Shown here piece after piece: positions 48,055 through 58,681 of a stretch of 64,000 nt of DNA. The position numbers and the translations under genes are program-made. Under the pieces are notes generated by a model. That model worked only from the letters and a program-made list of their open reading frames with translations. It searched no databases and was not told the origin of the DNA. The DNA comes from Streptomyces exfoliatus (lineage in GTDB: Bacteria; Actinomycetota; Actinomycetes; Streptomycetales; Streptomycetaceae). The first letter of the stretch is position 1; each line of letters begins with the position of its first letter. Location of the stretch: assembly GCF_000725545.1 (NCBI RefSeq), contig NZ_JNZP01000019.1, positions 62,001 through 126,000 of the forward strand, in the 5' to 3' direction.

Positions 48055-48564
48055 TCACTTTCGCTCCAGGCGCTCGGTGAGGCGGGGAAGGACGGTCGGG
48101 GGCACCAGGTGGGAGACGTCGCCGCCCCAGGCCGCGACCTCCTTGACCAGCGAGGAGGAGAGGAAGCTGTACGTCGGGTTGGTGGGGACGAACAGGGTCT
48201 CCACGCCCGTGAGGCCGTTGTTCATCTGCGCCATCTGGAGCTCGTAGTCGAAGTCGCTGACCGCGCGCAGTCCCTTGACGATGGCGGGGATGTCCCGCTG
48301 CTTGCAGAAGTCGACGAGCAGTCCGTGGAAGGACTCCACCTCGACGTTGCCGAAGTCGGCGGTCACCTCGCGGATCAGCTCGATCCGCTCGTCGACCGTG
48401 AACAGGCCCTTCTTCGACTGATTGATCATCACCGCGACGTGTACGACGTCGTACAGCTTGGAGGCGCGGGCGATGATGTCGAGGTGTCCGTTGGTGATGG
48501 GGTCGAATGACCCCGGACAGACGGCGCGGCGCAACTTGGGTCCCTCGCTCTCCGGTCCGGTCAT
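48055..48564 (-). CDS. coaD: Pantetheine-phosphate adenylyltransferase
   Basis: PPAT, 169 residues, makes dephospho-CoA from phosphopantetheine and ATP. The nucleotidyltransferase motif [16 protein letters not shown] (T/HxGH) and the SSSLVKEVA segment are intact. The ATG overlaps the rsmD stop by four bases (ATGA). An in-frame TTG ten codons downstream, after GAGGGA, would give the 159-residue form and cannot be excluded. rsmD-coaD is a conserved pair. Confidence 0.95.
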   Translation of the reverse strand: MTGPESEGPKLRRAVCPGSFDPITNGHLDIIARASKLYDVVHVAVMINQSKKGLFTVDERIELIREVTADFGNVEVESFHGLLVDFCKQRDIPAIVKGLRAVSDFDYELQMAQMNNGLTGVETLFVPTNPTYSFLSSSLVKEVAAWGGDVSHLVPPTVLPRLTERLERK

Positions 48565-49142
48565 CGTGCGTCTTCGCACGTAGAGGCGGCGCGACCGTAC
48601 CAAAACGTTCCCTCGCCGTAACGACGGGACCGTAGGGCCTCGAATCCGGCCGGCCAGCCGAACTCGCCGCCTCGGGTGCTGCGCTCCACGGTGACGAGGG
48701 CATCGTCGCTCAGCCAGCCCCCCGAGCGCAGTGTGAGGAGAATCTCGCGGAGATCCGCGTCCGTGACCGCGTACGGCGGGTCGAGGAAGACCAGGTCGTA
48801 CGGGTCGGCCGGCGCCGGTCCCGTCACGATCTGCTCCGCTTTGCCGGTACGGAGTTCGGCACCTGGCAGGCCGATCGACCGGACGTTGTCCCGGATCGTC
48901 TTCGCGGCGCGCGGGTCCGCCTCGACGAGCAGGGCGTGGGCGGCGCCCCGGGAGAGGGCTTCGAGGCCCACGGCGCCGGAGCCCGCGTACAGGTCGGCGA
49001 CGCGCGACCCGGCCAGGCCGTGGAAGGCCTCCCAGGTGGAGAAGAGGCCCTCCCGCGCGCGGTCGGAGGTGGGGCGGGTGCCGTTGCCGGGCGGCACGGC
49101 CAGGCGGCGCCCGCCGGCGGTGCCGGCGATCACGCGGGTCAT
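48561..49142 (-). CDS. rsmD: 16S rRNA (guanine-966-N2)-methyltransferase RsmD
   Basis: A 193-residue SAM-dependent methyltransferase. It starts [35 protein letters not shown], with SAM motif [18 protein letters not shown] and the catalytic DPPY in [10 protein letters not shown]. It methylates G966 of 16S rRNA. GAGG lies seven bases before the ATG. It lies downstream of recG by 67 bases and is coupled to coaD. Confidence 0.95.
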   Translation of the reverse strand: MTRVIAGTAGGRRLAVPPGNGTRPTSDRAREGLFSTWEAFHGLAGSRVADLYAGSGAVGLEALSRGAAHALLVEADPRAAKTIRDNVRSIGLPGAELRTGKAEQIVTGPAPADPYDLVFLDPPYAVTDADLREILLTLRSGGWLSDDALVTVERSTRGGEFGWPAGFEALRSRRYGEGTFWYGRAASTCEDAR

Positions 49143-49209
49143 CGGTGTCCTCGTCCTGCGTCGTCCAGTGCGTACGTCTCAGGATATGGCCGCGGTCGGG
49201 CCGTGGGGG

Positions 49210-51411
49210 TCAGCCCTTCTCCAGGTATTCCTCCCGCTCCTCGCTGAGGAGGGCGTCCAGGGCCGTGCGCAGGCCCGGGTGGGCGGTCAGGTCCGGGTCG
49301 GCGAGGACGAGGGCGGTGGCCTCCTCGCGGGCGGCGGTGATGACCTCCTCGTCGTCGATGACGGTGAGCACCCGCAGGGAGGAGCGGACGCCGGACTGGG
49401 CCTGGCCGAGGACGTCGCCCTCGCGGCGCTGTTCGAGGTCGATGCGGGAGAGCTCGAAGCCGTCGAGGGTGCCGGCGACGGCGTTGAGCCGCTGGCGGGC
49501 GGGGCTCGCCTCGGGCATCTCGCTGACGAGGAGGCAGAGGCCGGGGGCGGAGCCCCGGCCGACGCGGCCGCGCAGCTGGTGGAGCTGGGAGACGCCGAAG
49601 CGGTCCGCGTCCATGATCACCATGGCGGTGGCGTTGGGGACGTTGACACCGACCTCGATGACGGTGGTGGCGACGAGGACGTCGAGCTCGCCCGCGGCGA
49701 AGCGGCGCATCACGTCGTCCTTGTCGTCGGGGTGCATCCGGCCGTGCAGGACGGCGATCCGGAGTCCGGCGAGGGGGCCGGTGCGGAGCTTCTCGGCGAT
49801 GTCGAGCACGGCGAGCGGCGGGCGCTTCTCGGCCTCGTCCTCGGCGGACGCCTTGGCCTTCTTCTTCTGGTCCTCCTCGTCGCCGATGCGCGGGCAGACC
49901 ACGTACGCCTGGTGCCCCTTCCCGACCTCCTCGCGGACCCGTTCCCACGCGCGGGCGAGGAAGTGGGGTTTGTCGGCGGCGGGGACGACGTGGCTGGCGA
50001 TCGGGGAGCGTCCGGCGGGCAGCTGGTCGAGGACGGAGGTCTCCAGGTCGCCGAAGACGGTCATGGCGACGGTGCGCGGAATGGGGGTGGCGGTCATGAC
50101 GAGGAGGTGGGGAGGCTGCTTTCCCTTGCCCCTGAGGGCGTCGCGCTGCTCGACGCCGAAGCGGTGCTGCTCGTCGACGACGACCAGGCCCAGGTCGTGG
50201 AACTGGACCTTGTCCTCGATGAGCGCGTGCGTGCCGATGACGAGGCCCGCCTCTCCGGTGACCAGGTCGAGGAGGGCCTGCCGGCGGGCGGGGACCCCCA
50301 TGGAGCCGGTGAGCAGGACGACCTTGGTGGCCCGCTCGGCGCCGCCGAGCATGCCGCCCTCGGCGAGCTCGCCCATCATCTCGGTGACCGAGCGGTGGTG
50401 CTGCTGGGCGAGGACCTCGGTGGGGGCGAGCATGGCGGCCTGTCCCCCGGAGTCGACGACGGCGAGCATCGCGCGCAGGGCCACCATCGTCTTTCCCGAG
50501 CCGACCTCGCCCTGGAGGAGGCGGTGCATGGGGTGCTCGGTGGCGAGGTCGTCGAAGATCTCCTTGGAGACCTTCTTCTGGCCGTCGGTGAGGGTGAAGG
50601 GCAGCTTGGCGTCGAAGGCGTCGAGGATGCCGCCGGGGACGGGACGCCGCGCGACGGCGGGGAGTTGGGTGTCGGCGTGCCTGCGCCGGGCGAGGGCGAC
50701 CTGGAGGACGAAGGCCTCGTCCCACTTGAGACGGTCGCGGGCGGTGGCGACGTCCGCCTTGGTACGGGGCCGGTGGATCAGCCGGAGGGCTTCGGGCAGC
50801 TCGACGAGGCCGCGGCCCTCGCGCAGCGCCCCGGGGAGCGGGTCGACGGCGTCGACGGCGCCGGGCAGGACGGCGTCGACGGCCTTCGAGATCTTCCAGG
50901 ACTCCAGCTTGGTGGTGGCCGGGTAGATCGGGATGAGGGCCCCGGCCCAGCTTCCGACGCTGTCGGCGGCTTCGTCGCCGTCGCCGCGGAGGAGTTCGTA
51001 CGCGGGATGGGCGAGCTGGAGGCGCCGGTTGAAGAGCGAGACCTTGCCGGAGAACATCGCCCGGGTGCCGGGCAGCAGGTCCTTGTGGGGCTTGTGCACG
51101 CCCTTGCCGAAGAAGACCAGCTGCAGACGCCCGCTGCCGTCGGTGATGGTCACTTCGAGGCGCTGGCCGCGTCCCTTGGAGCCGTTGAAGGTGAGCACGC
51201 GGGCGTCGGCGACCTGCGCGACCACCGTGACGTGCTCGTCGAGCGGCAGGTCGGAGAGGGTGGTCAGCTCCCCGCGCTCGGCGTACCGGCGGGGGTAGTG
51301 GTGGAGCAGGTCACCGACCGTGTGCAGGTCGAGCGCCTCGGCCATGACCTTGGCGGTGGCGGGGCCGAGGGACTTCTTGAGTGGTTCGTCGAGCGCGGGC
51401 ACGCGTTCCAT
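49210..51411 (-). CDS. recG: ATP-dependent DNA helicase RecG
   Basis: A 733-residue branch-migration helicase that rescues stalled forks. The OB/wedge domain is about 50-200 (LLHHYPRRYAERGELT). Superfamily 2 motifs follow: Walker A GEVGSGKT, DEQHRFG (motif II), TATPIPRT (III), TTVIEVGVNVPNA (V) and QLRGRVGRG (VI). A Lys/Glu-rich insertion (EDQKKKAKASAEDEAEK) sits between the helicase lobes, absent from E. coli. ATG chosen at MERVPALDEPLKK. Confidence 0.96.
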   Translation of the reverse strand: MERVPALDEPLKKSLGPATAKVMAEALDLHTVGDLLHHYPRRYAERGELTTLSDLPLDEHVTVVAQVADARVLTFNGSKGRGQRLEVTITDGSGRLQLVFFGKGVHKPHKDLLPGTRAMFSGKVSLFNRRLQLAHPAYELLRGDGDEAADSVGSWAGALIPIYPATTKLESWKISKAVDAVLPGAVDAVDPLPGALREGRGLVELPEALRLIHRPRTKADVATARDRLKWDEAFVLQVALARRRHADTQLPAVARRPVPGGILDAFDAKLPFTLTDGQKKVSKEIFDDLATEHPMHRLLQGEVGSGKTMVALRAMLAVVDSGGQAAMLAPTEVLAQQHHRSVTEMMGELAEGGMLGGAERATKVVLLTGSMGVPARRQALLDLVTGEAGLVIGTHALIEDKVQFHDLGLVVVDEQHRFGVEQRDALRGKGKQPPHLLVMTATPIPRTVAMTVFGDLETSVLDQLPAGRSPIASHVVPAADKPHFLARAWERVREEVGKGHQAYVVCPRIGDEEDQKKKAKASAEDEAEKRPPLAVLDIAEKLRTGPLAGLRIAVLHGRMHPDDKDDVMRRFAAGELDVLVATTVIEVGVNVPNATAMVIMDADRFGVSQLHQLRGRVGRGSAPGLCLLVSEMPEASPARQRLNAVAGTLDGFELSRIDLEQRREGDVLGQAQSGVRSSLRVLTVIDDEEVITAAREEATALVLADPDLTAHPGLRTALDALLSEEREEYLEKG

Positions 51412-51482
51412 TCCACACCAAGGGACCGACAGTCGCGTCCAGGCTGTGGACAACCGGGTTCGGGTCGGCCCCCGGCAGGGGG

Positions 51483-53096
51483 TCATTCCACCCCGATGAG
51501 CAGCGGTGGGGCCCCCACGCCCGCGTGGTACGTGATGGTGTCGACGGCCAGGTAGCCGCGCCTGACGTGGCGTTCCAGGTCGGGGGCGAGCTCGGGCGGG
51601 GCGTCGTCGGCGACGACGAGGGTGACGAGTTCGCCGCCGGCCGAGAGCATCCGGTCGAGGACCGTGCGGGCCGTCTCGGTGAGGTCCTCGCCGATGACGG
51701 CGACGTCGCCCTCGATGAGGCCGAGGACGTCACCGGCCTGGCACACCCCGGCCGAGGTGAAGGACTGGCGTTCGGCGACGGCGAGTTCGGCGTAGCGGGT
51801 GGCTCCGGCGGCGGCCGTCATGGCGACGACGTCCTCGTCGAAGCGCCGGTCCGGTTCGTGGACGGCGAGGGCGGCGATGCCCTGGACGGCGGCCCGGGTG
51901 GGGATGAGGGCGACGCGGATGCCCTCGGCCCTGACGCGTTCGGCGGCGGCGACGGCGGTCTGGCGCAGCTCGGCGTCGTTGGGCAGGAGGACGACCTCGC
52001 GCGCGTGCGCCCGGCGGATCGCGTCGACGAGTTCGTCGCCCGTCGGCTGTTCGCCGGGGTGGGTCCGGACGGTGGTGGCGCCTGCCTCGGCGCAGAGCCC
52101 GGCGAGGCCCTCGCCGGGGACGACGGCGACGACCGCGCGCTGGGCGCGTTCGCCGCGACCGTCGGCGGCCTCCGTGTCGGACGCGAAGTGGGTGATCCGG
52201 ATGCGGTGCGGCCGGCCGGCCTCGACACCTGCCTCGACGGCGGCGCCCGCGTCGTCGACGTGCACGTGGACGTTCCACAGTCCGTCGCCGCCGACGACGA
52301 CGAGGGACTCCCCCAGGGCGTCGAGCCGGGCCCGCAGCAGTTCCACGGCCGCGTCGTCCGCCTCCAGGAGGTAGATCACCTCGTAGGCGGGCCCGTCCTC
52401 GGTGGGGCACCGCTCCTCAGGGGGCGCCGGTGCCGCGGGGGCCGTCACGGGGCTGGGCGGGGCCTGCCCCGTCACGGTCTCCAGGAGGGCGCCGAGGACG
52501 GTCACCAGGCCCCTGCCGCCCGCGTCGACGACTCCGGCGCGTTCGAGGACGGCGAGCTGGCCCGAGGTGGCCGCGAGGGCCGTACCTGCCCCGTCGTGGG
52601 CCTTCCTCGCCACCTCGACGAGTCCGCCGCCGGCGGCGCAGGCATCGGCCGCGGCGGACGCCACCGTGAGGATGGTGCCCTCCACGGGGTGGGCGACGGC
52701 CTGTCGTGCCGCCCGCGCGGCCTCGGCGAGGGCGCGGGCGAGGTGATCACCGTCACAGCCCTCGGCGAGGACGCCCGCCATGCCGCGGAAAAGCTGGGAA
52801 AGGATGGTTCCGGAGTTGCCGCGGGCGCCGACCAGGGCGCCGTGCGCCATGGCCCGTACGGTCTCGGCGGTGTCGGGCTCGCAGACGGCGAAGACGGCCT
52901 CGACGGCCCGGTGCGCGGCCTCCGCCGTCAGGTACAGATTGGTGCCGGTGTCCCCGTCCGCCACGGGATAGACGTTGATCGCGTCGATCTCCTCGCGCTC
53001 CCGGCCGAGCGCGTCCAGCGTCCGCGCGCACCAGGAGCGGACCGCTTCCGCGTCGAGCTCGACGAGCTCCTCGAAGGGCTGAAGGGCTCGCGACAA
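51483..53096 (-). CDS. DAK2/DegV-like fusion protein (YloV/FakA type)
   Basis: A 537-residue protein of the YloV family. The N-terminal DAK2 (DhaL-like) domain has the metal/ATP site INVYPVADGDTGTNL and ARGNSGTILSQLFRG; the C-terminal half resembles the DegV-like/FakA second domain, with ALIPTRAAVQGIAAL and TYHAGVGAPPLLIGVE. In S. aureus FakA is a fatty-acid kinase that pairs with FakB; that role is plausible but unproven here. The start is TTG at 53096, with AAGGAGG seven bases upstream, one of the clearest ribosome sites. It precedes recG, the conserved rpmB/yloV/recG context. Confidence 0.92.
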   Translation of the reverse strand: MSRALQPFEELVELDAEAVRSWCARTLDALGREREEIDAINVYPVADGDTGTNLYLTAEAAHRAVEAVFAVCEPDTAETVRAMAHGALVGARGNSGTILSQLFRGMAGVLAEGCDGDHLARALAEAARAARQAVAHPVEGTILTVASAAADACAAGGGLVEVARKAHDGAGTALAATSGQLAVLERAGVVDAGGRGLVTVLGALLETVTGQAPPSPVTAPAAPAPPEERCPTEDGPAYEVIYLLEADDAAVELLRARLDALGESLVVVGGDGLWNVHVHVDDAGAAVEAGVEAGRPHRIRITHFASDTEAADGRGERAQRAVVAVVPGEGLAGLCAEAGATTVRTHPGEQPTGDELVDAIRRAHAREVVLLPNDAELRQTAVAAAERVRAEGIRVALIPTRAAVQGIAALAVHEPDRRFDEDVVAMTAAAGATRYAELAVAERQSFTSAGVCQAGDVLGLIEGDVAVIGEDLTETARTVLDRMLSAGGELVTLVVADDAPPELAPDLERHVRRGYLAVDTITYHAGVGAPPLLIGVE

Positions 53097-53255
53097 CGGG
53101 GGTCCTCCTTCGGCGGTGAGCTCACCGCAGGGTAGACGCAGGGTGTCCCTCCCCCAAGCTCTCGGCTTCGCTCGAGCAGGGGGCCCCCGGTGACCTGGGC
53201 CCGGGGCGACGTCCGCCCAGACCGTGGTAGTTTCGTTCCACCGATGCAGGCGTTG

Positions 53256-53288
53256 TATGCTGCTTCGGTTGCCCGGTTCGCACCGGGC
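53256..53288 (+). promoter_or_regulatory. rpmB promoter -10 box and leader hairpin
   Basis: A -10-like TATGCT (53256-53261) lies about 109 bases before the rpmB start. It is followed by a perfect hairpin GCCCGGT-TCGC-ACCGGGC (53271-53288) at the start of the presumed leader. The rest of the 80-base leader is unusually AT-rich. The hairpin could stabilise or autoregulate the mRNA. Confidence 0.45.
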
Positions 53289-53369
53289 CATTCCCCGGCA
53301 AGCCACTTCAGACTCCTGATTCCGGTGCGCCGGAATTCACTGTAAATCCTGAAGCTTTTGGAGTGACCC

Positions 53370-53555
53370 GTGGCTGCCAACTGCGACGTCTGCGGCAAGG
53401 GGCCGGGCTTCGGCAACAACATTTCGCACTCGCACCGCCGTACGTCCCGTCGCTGGAACCCGAACATCCAGCGCGTGCGTGCCGTGGTCGGTCGGACGCC
53501 GAAGCGGCTCAACGTCTGCACCTCGTGCATCAAGGCCGGCAAGGTCTCGCGCTAA
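53370..53555 (+). CDS. rpmB: 50S ribosomal protein L28
   Basis: A 61-residue protein, starting [34 protein letters not shown] in frame with a GTG. Both Cys pairs of the C+ form are present (CDVC and CTSC), indicating zinc binding and the zinc-replete paralogue. GGAG is six bases upstream. It is transcribed divergently from the DAK2 gene and ends at a classical terminator. Confidence 0.97.
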   Translation: MAANCDVCGKGPGFGNNISHSHRRTSRRWNPNIQRVRAVVGRTPKRLNVCTSCIKAGKVSR

Positions 53556-53596
53556 TCGCGACGTTCTGTCGTAGCGCAGCCCCTGCGGTTGCCTTG

Positions 53597-53629
53597 AAAG
53601 GCCGGTTCACCTCGGTGAACCGGCCTTTT
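53597..53629 (+). terminator. rpmB intrinsic terminator
   Basis: A 14-bp stem (53597-53610 with 53615-53628) closed by CTCG and followed by a short T-run lies 42 bases past the rpmB stop. The A-tract on its left arm makes it potentially bidirectional for the convergent thiD. Confidence 0.88.
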
Positions 53630-53677
53630 GCCTTGCCCTGAAACGATCATGGTCCCCATCGAGGCCCCTCCGCGCCC

Positions 53678-54478
53678 TCAGGCCCGGAACCGCCAGCCGT
53701 GGTCGACCGGGCCGATGCCCGACCCCAGCGCGAACCCGGCGCCTATGGCCCCGGTCACGTACTCCTTGGCCTCCCGCACCGCCTCCGGCACCGCGAGCCC
53801 CCTGGCGAGCCCGGAGGCGATCGCCGAGGCGAGCGTGCAGCCCGTCCCGTGGGTGTGCCGGTTGTCGAGGCGCGGGGCGCGCAGCCAGTGCTCCTCCGAG
53901 CCGTCCGTGAGCAGGTCCACGGCCTCCCGGCCGGTGGGCAGGTGCCCGCCCTTGATCAGGACCCAGCGCGGCCCGTACGACAGGATCGCCTCGGCCGCGG
54001 TCCGCATGTCGCTCTCGTAGACCACGTGCACGCCTGTGAGCTGCGCCACCTCGTCCAGGTTGGGGGTGGCGACCGTCGCCCTCGGCAGCAGCTTCCCGCG
54101 TACGGAGTCGAGCGCCGTCTCGGCGAGCAGCGGGTCCCCGTGCTTGGAGACGCCGACCGGGTCCACGACGACCGGGGCGGCCGTGTCCGCGAGCAGCTCC
54201 GCGACGGTCTCCACGAGCGCAGACGTGGCCAGCATGCCGGTCTTGACCGCCTGGACGCCGATGTCGTCGACGACGGCCCGGTACTGGGCGCGTACGGCCT
54301 CCACCGGCAGCTCCCAGACTCCCTGGACGCCCCGCGAGTTCTGGGCGGTGACGGCGGTGAGCACGCTCATGCCGTGGACGCCGAGCGCGAGCATCGTCTT
54401 CAGGTCGGCCTGGACGCCGGCGCCGCCGCCGGAGTCGGATCCGGCGACGGTCAGCACCAGCGGGGGCCGGGAGGTCAC
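53678..54478 (-). CDS. thiD: Hydroxymethylpyrimidine (phosphate) kinase
   Basis: A 266-residue ribokinase-fold enzyme that phosphorylates HMP and HMP-P for thiamine synthesis. Motifs: [20 protein letters not shown] at the N-terminus, [16 protein letters not shown], and the anion-hole segment [14 protein letters not shown]. The GTG overlaps the thiL stop by four bases (GTGA). Together with thiL it forms a two-gene thiamine unit; no TPP riboswitch was recognised upstream. Confidence 0.95.
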   Translation of the reverse strand: MTSRPPLVLTVAGSDSGGGAGVQADLKTMLALGVHGMSVLTAVTAQNSRGVQGVWELPVEAVRAQYRAVVDDIGVQAVKTGMLATSALVETVAELLADTAAPVVVDPVGVSKHGDPLLAETALDSVRGKLLPRATVATPNLDEVAQLTGVHVVYESDMRTAAEAILSYGPRWVLIKGGHLPTGREAVDLLTDGSEEHWLRAPRLDNRHTHGTGCTLASAIASGLARGLAVPEAVREAKEYVTGAIGAGFALGSGIGPVDHGWRFRA

Positions 54479-55437
54479 TCCGTCTCCCCGAAGTGGTCCC
54501 AGCCGCCCACGGTGTGCCAGGGCGCGCCGTCCACGGTGACCTGGGGCAGCGCGGAGGGGTTGAGGACCTCTCCGATGACCTTCCAGCGGGCGGGGAGCTT
54601 CACGTCCGGCGGGAAGGTGGCCACGATGGCGTGGTCCTCGCCCCCGGTGAGCACCCACTGCATCGGGTCCACGCCCACGGCCTGCCCGATGTCGTTCATC
54701 TGGGTCGGGATGTCGATGAGCCCCGAGCGCAGGTCGATGCGGACCTTGCTGGCCTCGGCGATGTGCCCCAGGTCGGCGATGAGTCCGTCGCTGACGTCGC
54801 ACATGGCGGTGGCGCCCAGGCCGGCGGCCGCGGGGCCCGCGTGGTACGGCGGTTCGGGCCTGCGGTGGGCCTCGACGAAGGCGCGCGGGGAGCGGAAGCC
54901 GCGGGACAGGACCGCGTAGCCGGCGGCGGACCAGCCGAGCCAGCCGGTGTAGGCGACGACGTCGCCGGGCTGGGCGCCGCCCCGGGTGACCGGGTCGTGG
55001 TTGCGCAGGTCGCCGAGGGCGGTGATGGAGACCATGATCGTGTCGCCGCGGACGACGTCGCCGCCGACCACCGCCGCGCCCGCGACCTGACATTCGTCGC
55101 GCAGGCCGTCCATGAGTTCGGTGGCCCAGGTGACGGGGAGTTCGGCGGGGACGACCAGGCCGAGGAGGAGTGCGGTGGGGACCGCGCCCATGGCGGCGAT
55201 GTCGGCGAGGTTCTGTGCGGCGGCCTTGCGGCCGACGTCGTACGCCGTCGACCAGTCACGGCGGAAGTGACGTCCTTCGAGGAGGATGTCCGTGCTGGCC
55301 ACCACGCGCCGGTCGGGGGCGGAGACGACCGCGGCGTCGTCGCCGGGCCCGATCCGTACCGCCGGGGTGGAGGTGAGCCGGGACGTGAGCTCTCTGATGA
55401 GCCCGAACTCGCCCAGCTCTCCGACTGTGCCCTTCAC
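54475..55437 (-). CDS. thiL: Thiamine-monophosphate kinase
   Basis: A 320-residue PurM-like enzyme that converts TMP to TPP. Features: [26 protein letters not shown] (metal/ATP), [34 protein letters not shown] and [16 protein letters not shown]. The length is normal (about 320). GTG start at 55437 with GAGG upstream. It is translationally coupled to thiD. Confidence 0.95.
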   Translation of the reverse strand: MKGTVGELGEFGLIRELTSRLTSTPAVRIGPGDDAAVVSAPDRRVVASTDILLEGRHFRRDWSTAYDVGRKAAAQNLADIAAMGAVPTALLLGLVVPAELPVTWATELMDGLRDECQVAGAAVVGGDVVRGDTIMVSITALGDLRNHDPVTRGGAQPGDVVAYTGWLGWSAAGYAVLSRGFRSPRAFVEAHRRPEPPYHAGPAAAGLGATAMCDVSDGLIADLGHIAEASKVRIDLRSGLIDIPTQMNDIGQAVGVDPMQWVLTGGEDHAIVATFPPDVKLPARWKVIGEVLNPSALPQVTVDGAPWHTVGGWDHFGETE

Positions 55438-55670
55438 CGCGTCTCACCTCGTGTCTTCGTGCCGGCCGGCGGGCGGGGGCGCGTGGTCTCGCGCCGCGGG
55501 TCGCGGGCCGTCACCGTGCTGGGTACCGTCAAGTAGGCCGTCAACTTCTGTCCTGCGTACGCCACCCCGACAACGCCTCGGGACACGCGGGTCTCCCCGT
55601 GGCCCGCGGCGACGCGGTACCGTGGCGTCCCTTTCTCCCACAAGATCCTCGTGGTCGCCCTGGAGGTTCC

Positions 55671-55904
55671 GTGGTTCAGGCGTACATCCTCATCCAGACC
55701 GAGGTGGGCAAGGCGTCGATCGTCGCCGACACCATCTCCAAGATCCCGGGGGTGCTCCAGGCCGAAGACGTGACCGGTCCGTACGACGTCATCGTGCGCG
55801 CGCAGGCGGACACGGTGGACGATCTCGGCCGCATGGTGGTCGCCAAGGTCCAGCAAGTGGACGGCATCACGCGCACCCTCACCTGCCCGGTCGTTCATCT
55901 GTAG
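55671..55904 (+). CDS. Stand-alone Lrp/AsnC ligand-binding (RAM) domain protein
   Basis: A 77-residue protein consisting only of the Lrp/AsnC effector domain (QAYILIQTEVGKASIVADTISKIPGVLQAEDVTGPYDVIVRAQADTVDDL...), with no helix-turn-helix. Such single-domain proteins form dimers or rings that bind amino acids and may regulate full-length Lrp proteins. The GTG has GGAGG six bases upstream. It diverges from thiL and precedes the DUF3515 gene by 23 bases. Confidence 0.9.
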   Translation: MVQAYILIQTEVGKASIVADTISKIPGVLQAEDVTGPYDVIVRAQADTVDDLGRMVVAKVQQVDGITRTLTCPVVHL

Positions 55905-55927
55905 CCCCCGTCTACGCTTGGCCGGTG

Positions 55928-56407
55928 ATGTCTTCCCACCGGCCCTTCGGCCTGCCCGCCGCCGTGTCGGCCGCCGTTCTGCTGCTGGCCGCCGCCGGCT
56001 GCTCCTCGACGGACGCCGCGGCGTCCGTCGTGGTTCCAAGCCCGCCGGCGTCGGAGGCCGCCTTCTGCCAGGCGCTGGCGAAGGAGCTTCCCGACACCGT
56101 GGCGGGTCTCGAGCGGAGTGACCCGGAGCCCGGCTCCGAGTTGACCGCCGGCTGGGGTGACGGTGCGATCGTACTGCGCTGCGGGGTGCCCCGGCCCGAA
56201 AAGATGAGCGATCCCAAGGCGCAGGGCGTCGAGGCGGACGGCGTGAACTGGATGCTGGAGCACCCGGAGGGCGGCGGACCCCGCTTCACCTCGACGTACC
56301 GGAAGACATACGTGGAGGTCACGATGGACGAGCGCTTCGCGCACGACGTGACGCCGCTCGCCGAGCTCGCCGCTTCCGTGCGGAAGACCGTGCCGCCGAG
56401 CCTCTGA
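55928..56407 (+). CDS. DUF3515 family lipoprotein
   Basis: A 159-residue exported lipoprotein. The signal peptide ends in a lipobox LAAAGC with the acylated Cys at about residue 26. The mature part (AAFCQALAKELPDTVAGL, LRCGVPRPEKM, FTSTYRKTYVEVTM) is the DUF3515 domain, found across actinobacteria next to ddl, of unknown function. There is no convincing Shine-Dalgarno, and TACGCT (55912-55917) lies 11 bases before the ATG, so a leaderless transcript is possible. Confidence 0.88.
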   Translation: MSSHRPFGLPAAVSAAVLLLAAAGCSSTDAAASVVVPSPPASEAAFCQALAKELPDTVAGLERSDPEPGSELTAGWGDGAIVLRCGVPRPEKMSDPKAQGVEADGVNWMLEHPEGGGPRFTSTYRKTYVEVTMDERFAHDVTPLAELAASVRKTVPPSL

Positions 56408-56442
56408 GAGGCCGGGGCACGGTCTTTCCGGGTCCGGTCCGG

Positions 56443-57582
<1,140 letters not shown>

Positions 57583-57679
57583 ATCGCGATGAGCGTACCT
57601 TGCGACTCCCGAACTCCTGAGCGCACCGCCGCCGTCCCGCGCGTACGGCGCAGCGCCGCCGGTGCGGCGGCCGGCGCGG

Positions 57680-58681
57680 TCAGCGGCGCTCGGACTTGGC
57701 GCTGCGGGACATCAGCTCCTTGAGGGCGACGACCGGCGGCTTGCCCTCGTGGACGATCGAGACGACGGTCTCGGTGATGGGCATGTCGACGCCGTGGCGG
57801 CGGGCCAGATCGAGCACGGACTCGCAGGACTTGACGCCCTCTGCGGTCTGCTTGGTGGCCGCGATGGTCTCCTGGAGGGTCATTCCGCGGCCCAGGTTGG
57901 TGCCGAAGGTGTTGTTCCGGGAGAGCGGCGAGGAGCAGGTGGCCACCAGGTCGCCGAGGCCCGCGAGGCCGGAGAAGGTGAGCGGGTCGGCGCCCATGGC
58001 GAGGCCGAGGCGGGTGGTCTCGGCGAGGCCGCGGGTGATGAGCGTGGCCTTGGAGTTGTCGCCGAGTCCCATGCCGTTGGCGATGCCGACGGCGAGCCCG
58101 ATGACGTTCTTGACCGCGCCGCCGAGCTCGCAGCCGACGACGTCGGTGTTGGTGTACGGGCGGAAGTACGGGGTCAGGCAGGCGGTCTGGAACCGCTGCG
58201 CGACCGACTCGTCGACACAGGCGACGACGGCGGCGGCGGGCTGCCGGGAGGCGATCTCCAGGGCCAGGTTGGGTCCGGTGAGGACGGCCACGCGCTCGGC
58301 GGGCACGTCCGCGACCTCCATGACGACCTCGCTCATCCGCTCGGCGGTGCCGAGTTCGACGCCCTTCATGAGGGAGACGAGGACGGTGTCCGGGGCCAGC
58401 AGCGGCTTCCAGGCGGCGAGGTTGCCGCGCAGGGTCTGCGAGGGGACGACGAGGACGGTGAAGTCGGCGTCCGCGGCGGCCTCCGCCGGGTCCGCGGTGG
58501 CCGTGATCCGCCGCGGGAGTTCGACGCCCGGCAGGTAGTCGGGGTTGGTGCGGGAGGCGTTGATCTCCTTGGCGAGTTCGGCGCGGCGGCCCCAGAGGCT
58601 CACCTCGCAGCCCGCGTCGGCCAGCACCATGGCGAAGGCGGTGCCCCAGGATCCGTTGCCGAAGACGGCGGCCTTGGTCAC
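57680..58681 (-). CDS. gpsA: Glycerol-3-phosphate dehydrogenase [NAD(P)+]
   Basis: A 333-residue enzyme that makes sn-glycerol-3-phosphate for phospholipids. Rossmann motif VFGNGSWGTAFAMVLA at the N-terminus; catalytic Lys in GGAVKNVIGLAVG; NNTFGTNLG and QTAEGVKSC segments. GTG overlaps the plsC stop by four bases (GTGA), so acyltransferase and dehydrogenase are coupled in one lipid operon. Confidence 0.96.
   Translation of the reverse strand: MTKAAVFGNGSWGTAFAMVLADAGCEVSLWGRRAELAKEINASRTNPDYLPGVELPRRITATADPAEAAADADFTVLVVPSQTLRGNLAAWKPLLAPDTVLVSLMKGVELGTAERMSEVVMEVADVPAERVAVLTGPNLALEIASRQPAAAVVACVDESVAQRFQTACLTPYFRPYTNTDVVGCELGGAVKNVIGLAVGIANGMGLGDNSKATLITRGLAETTRLGLAMGADPLTFSGLAGLGDLVATCSSPLSRNNTFGTNLGRGMTLQETIAATKQTAEGVKSCESVLDLARRHGVDMPITETVVSIVHEGKPPVVALKELMSRSAKSERR

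Noticed and set aside
54475..55670. TPP riboswitch upstream of thiL
   Set aside because: I could not find the conserved CUGAGA and ACCUGA-type core in the 230 bases between thiL and the Lrp-domain gene.
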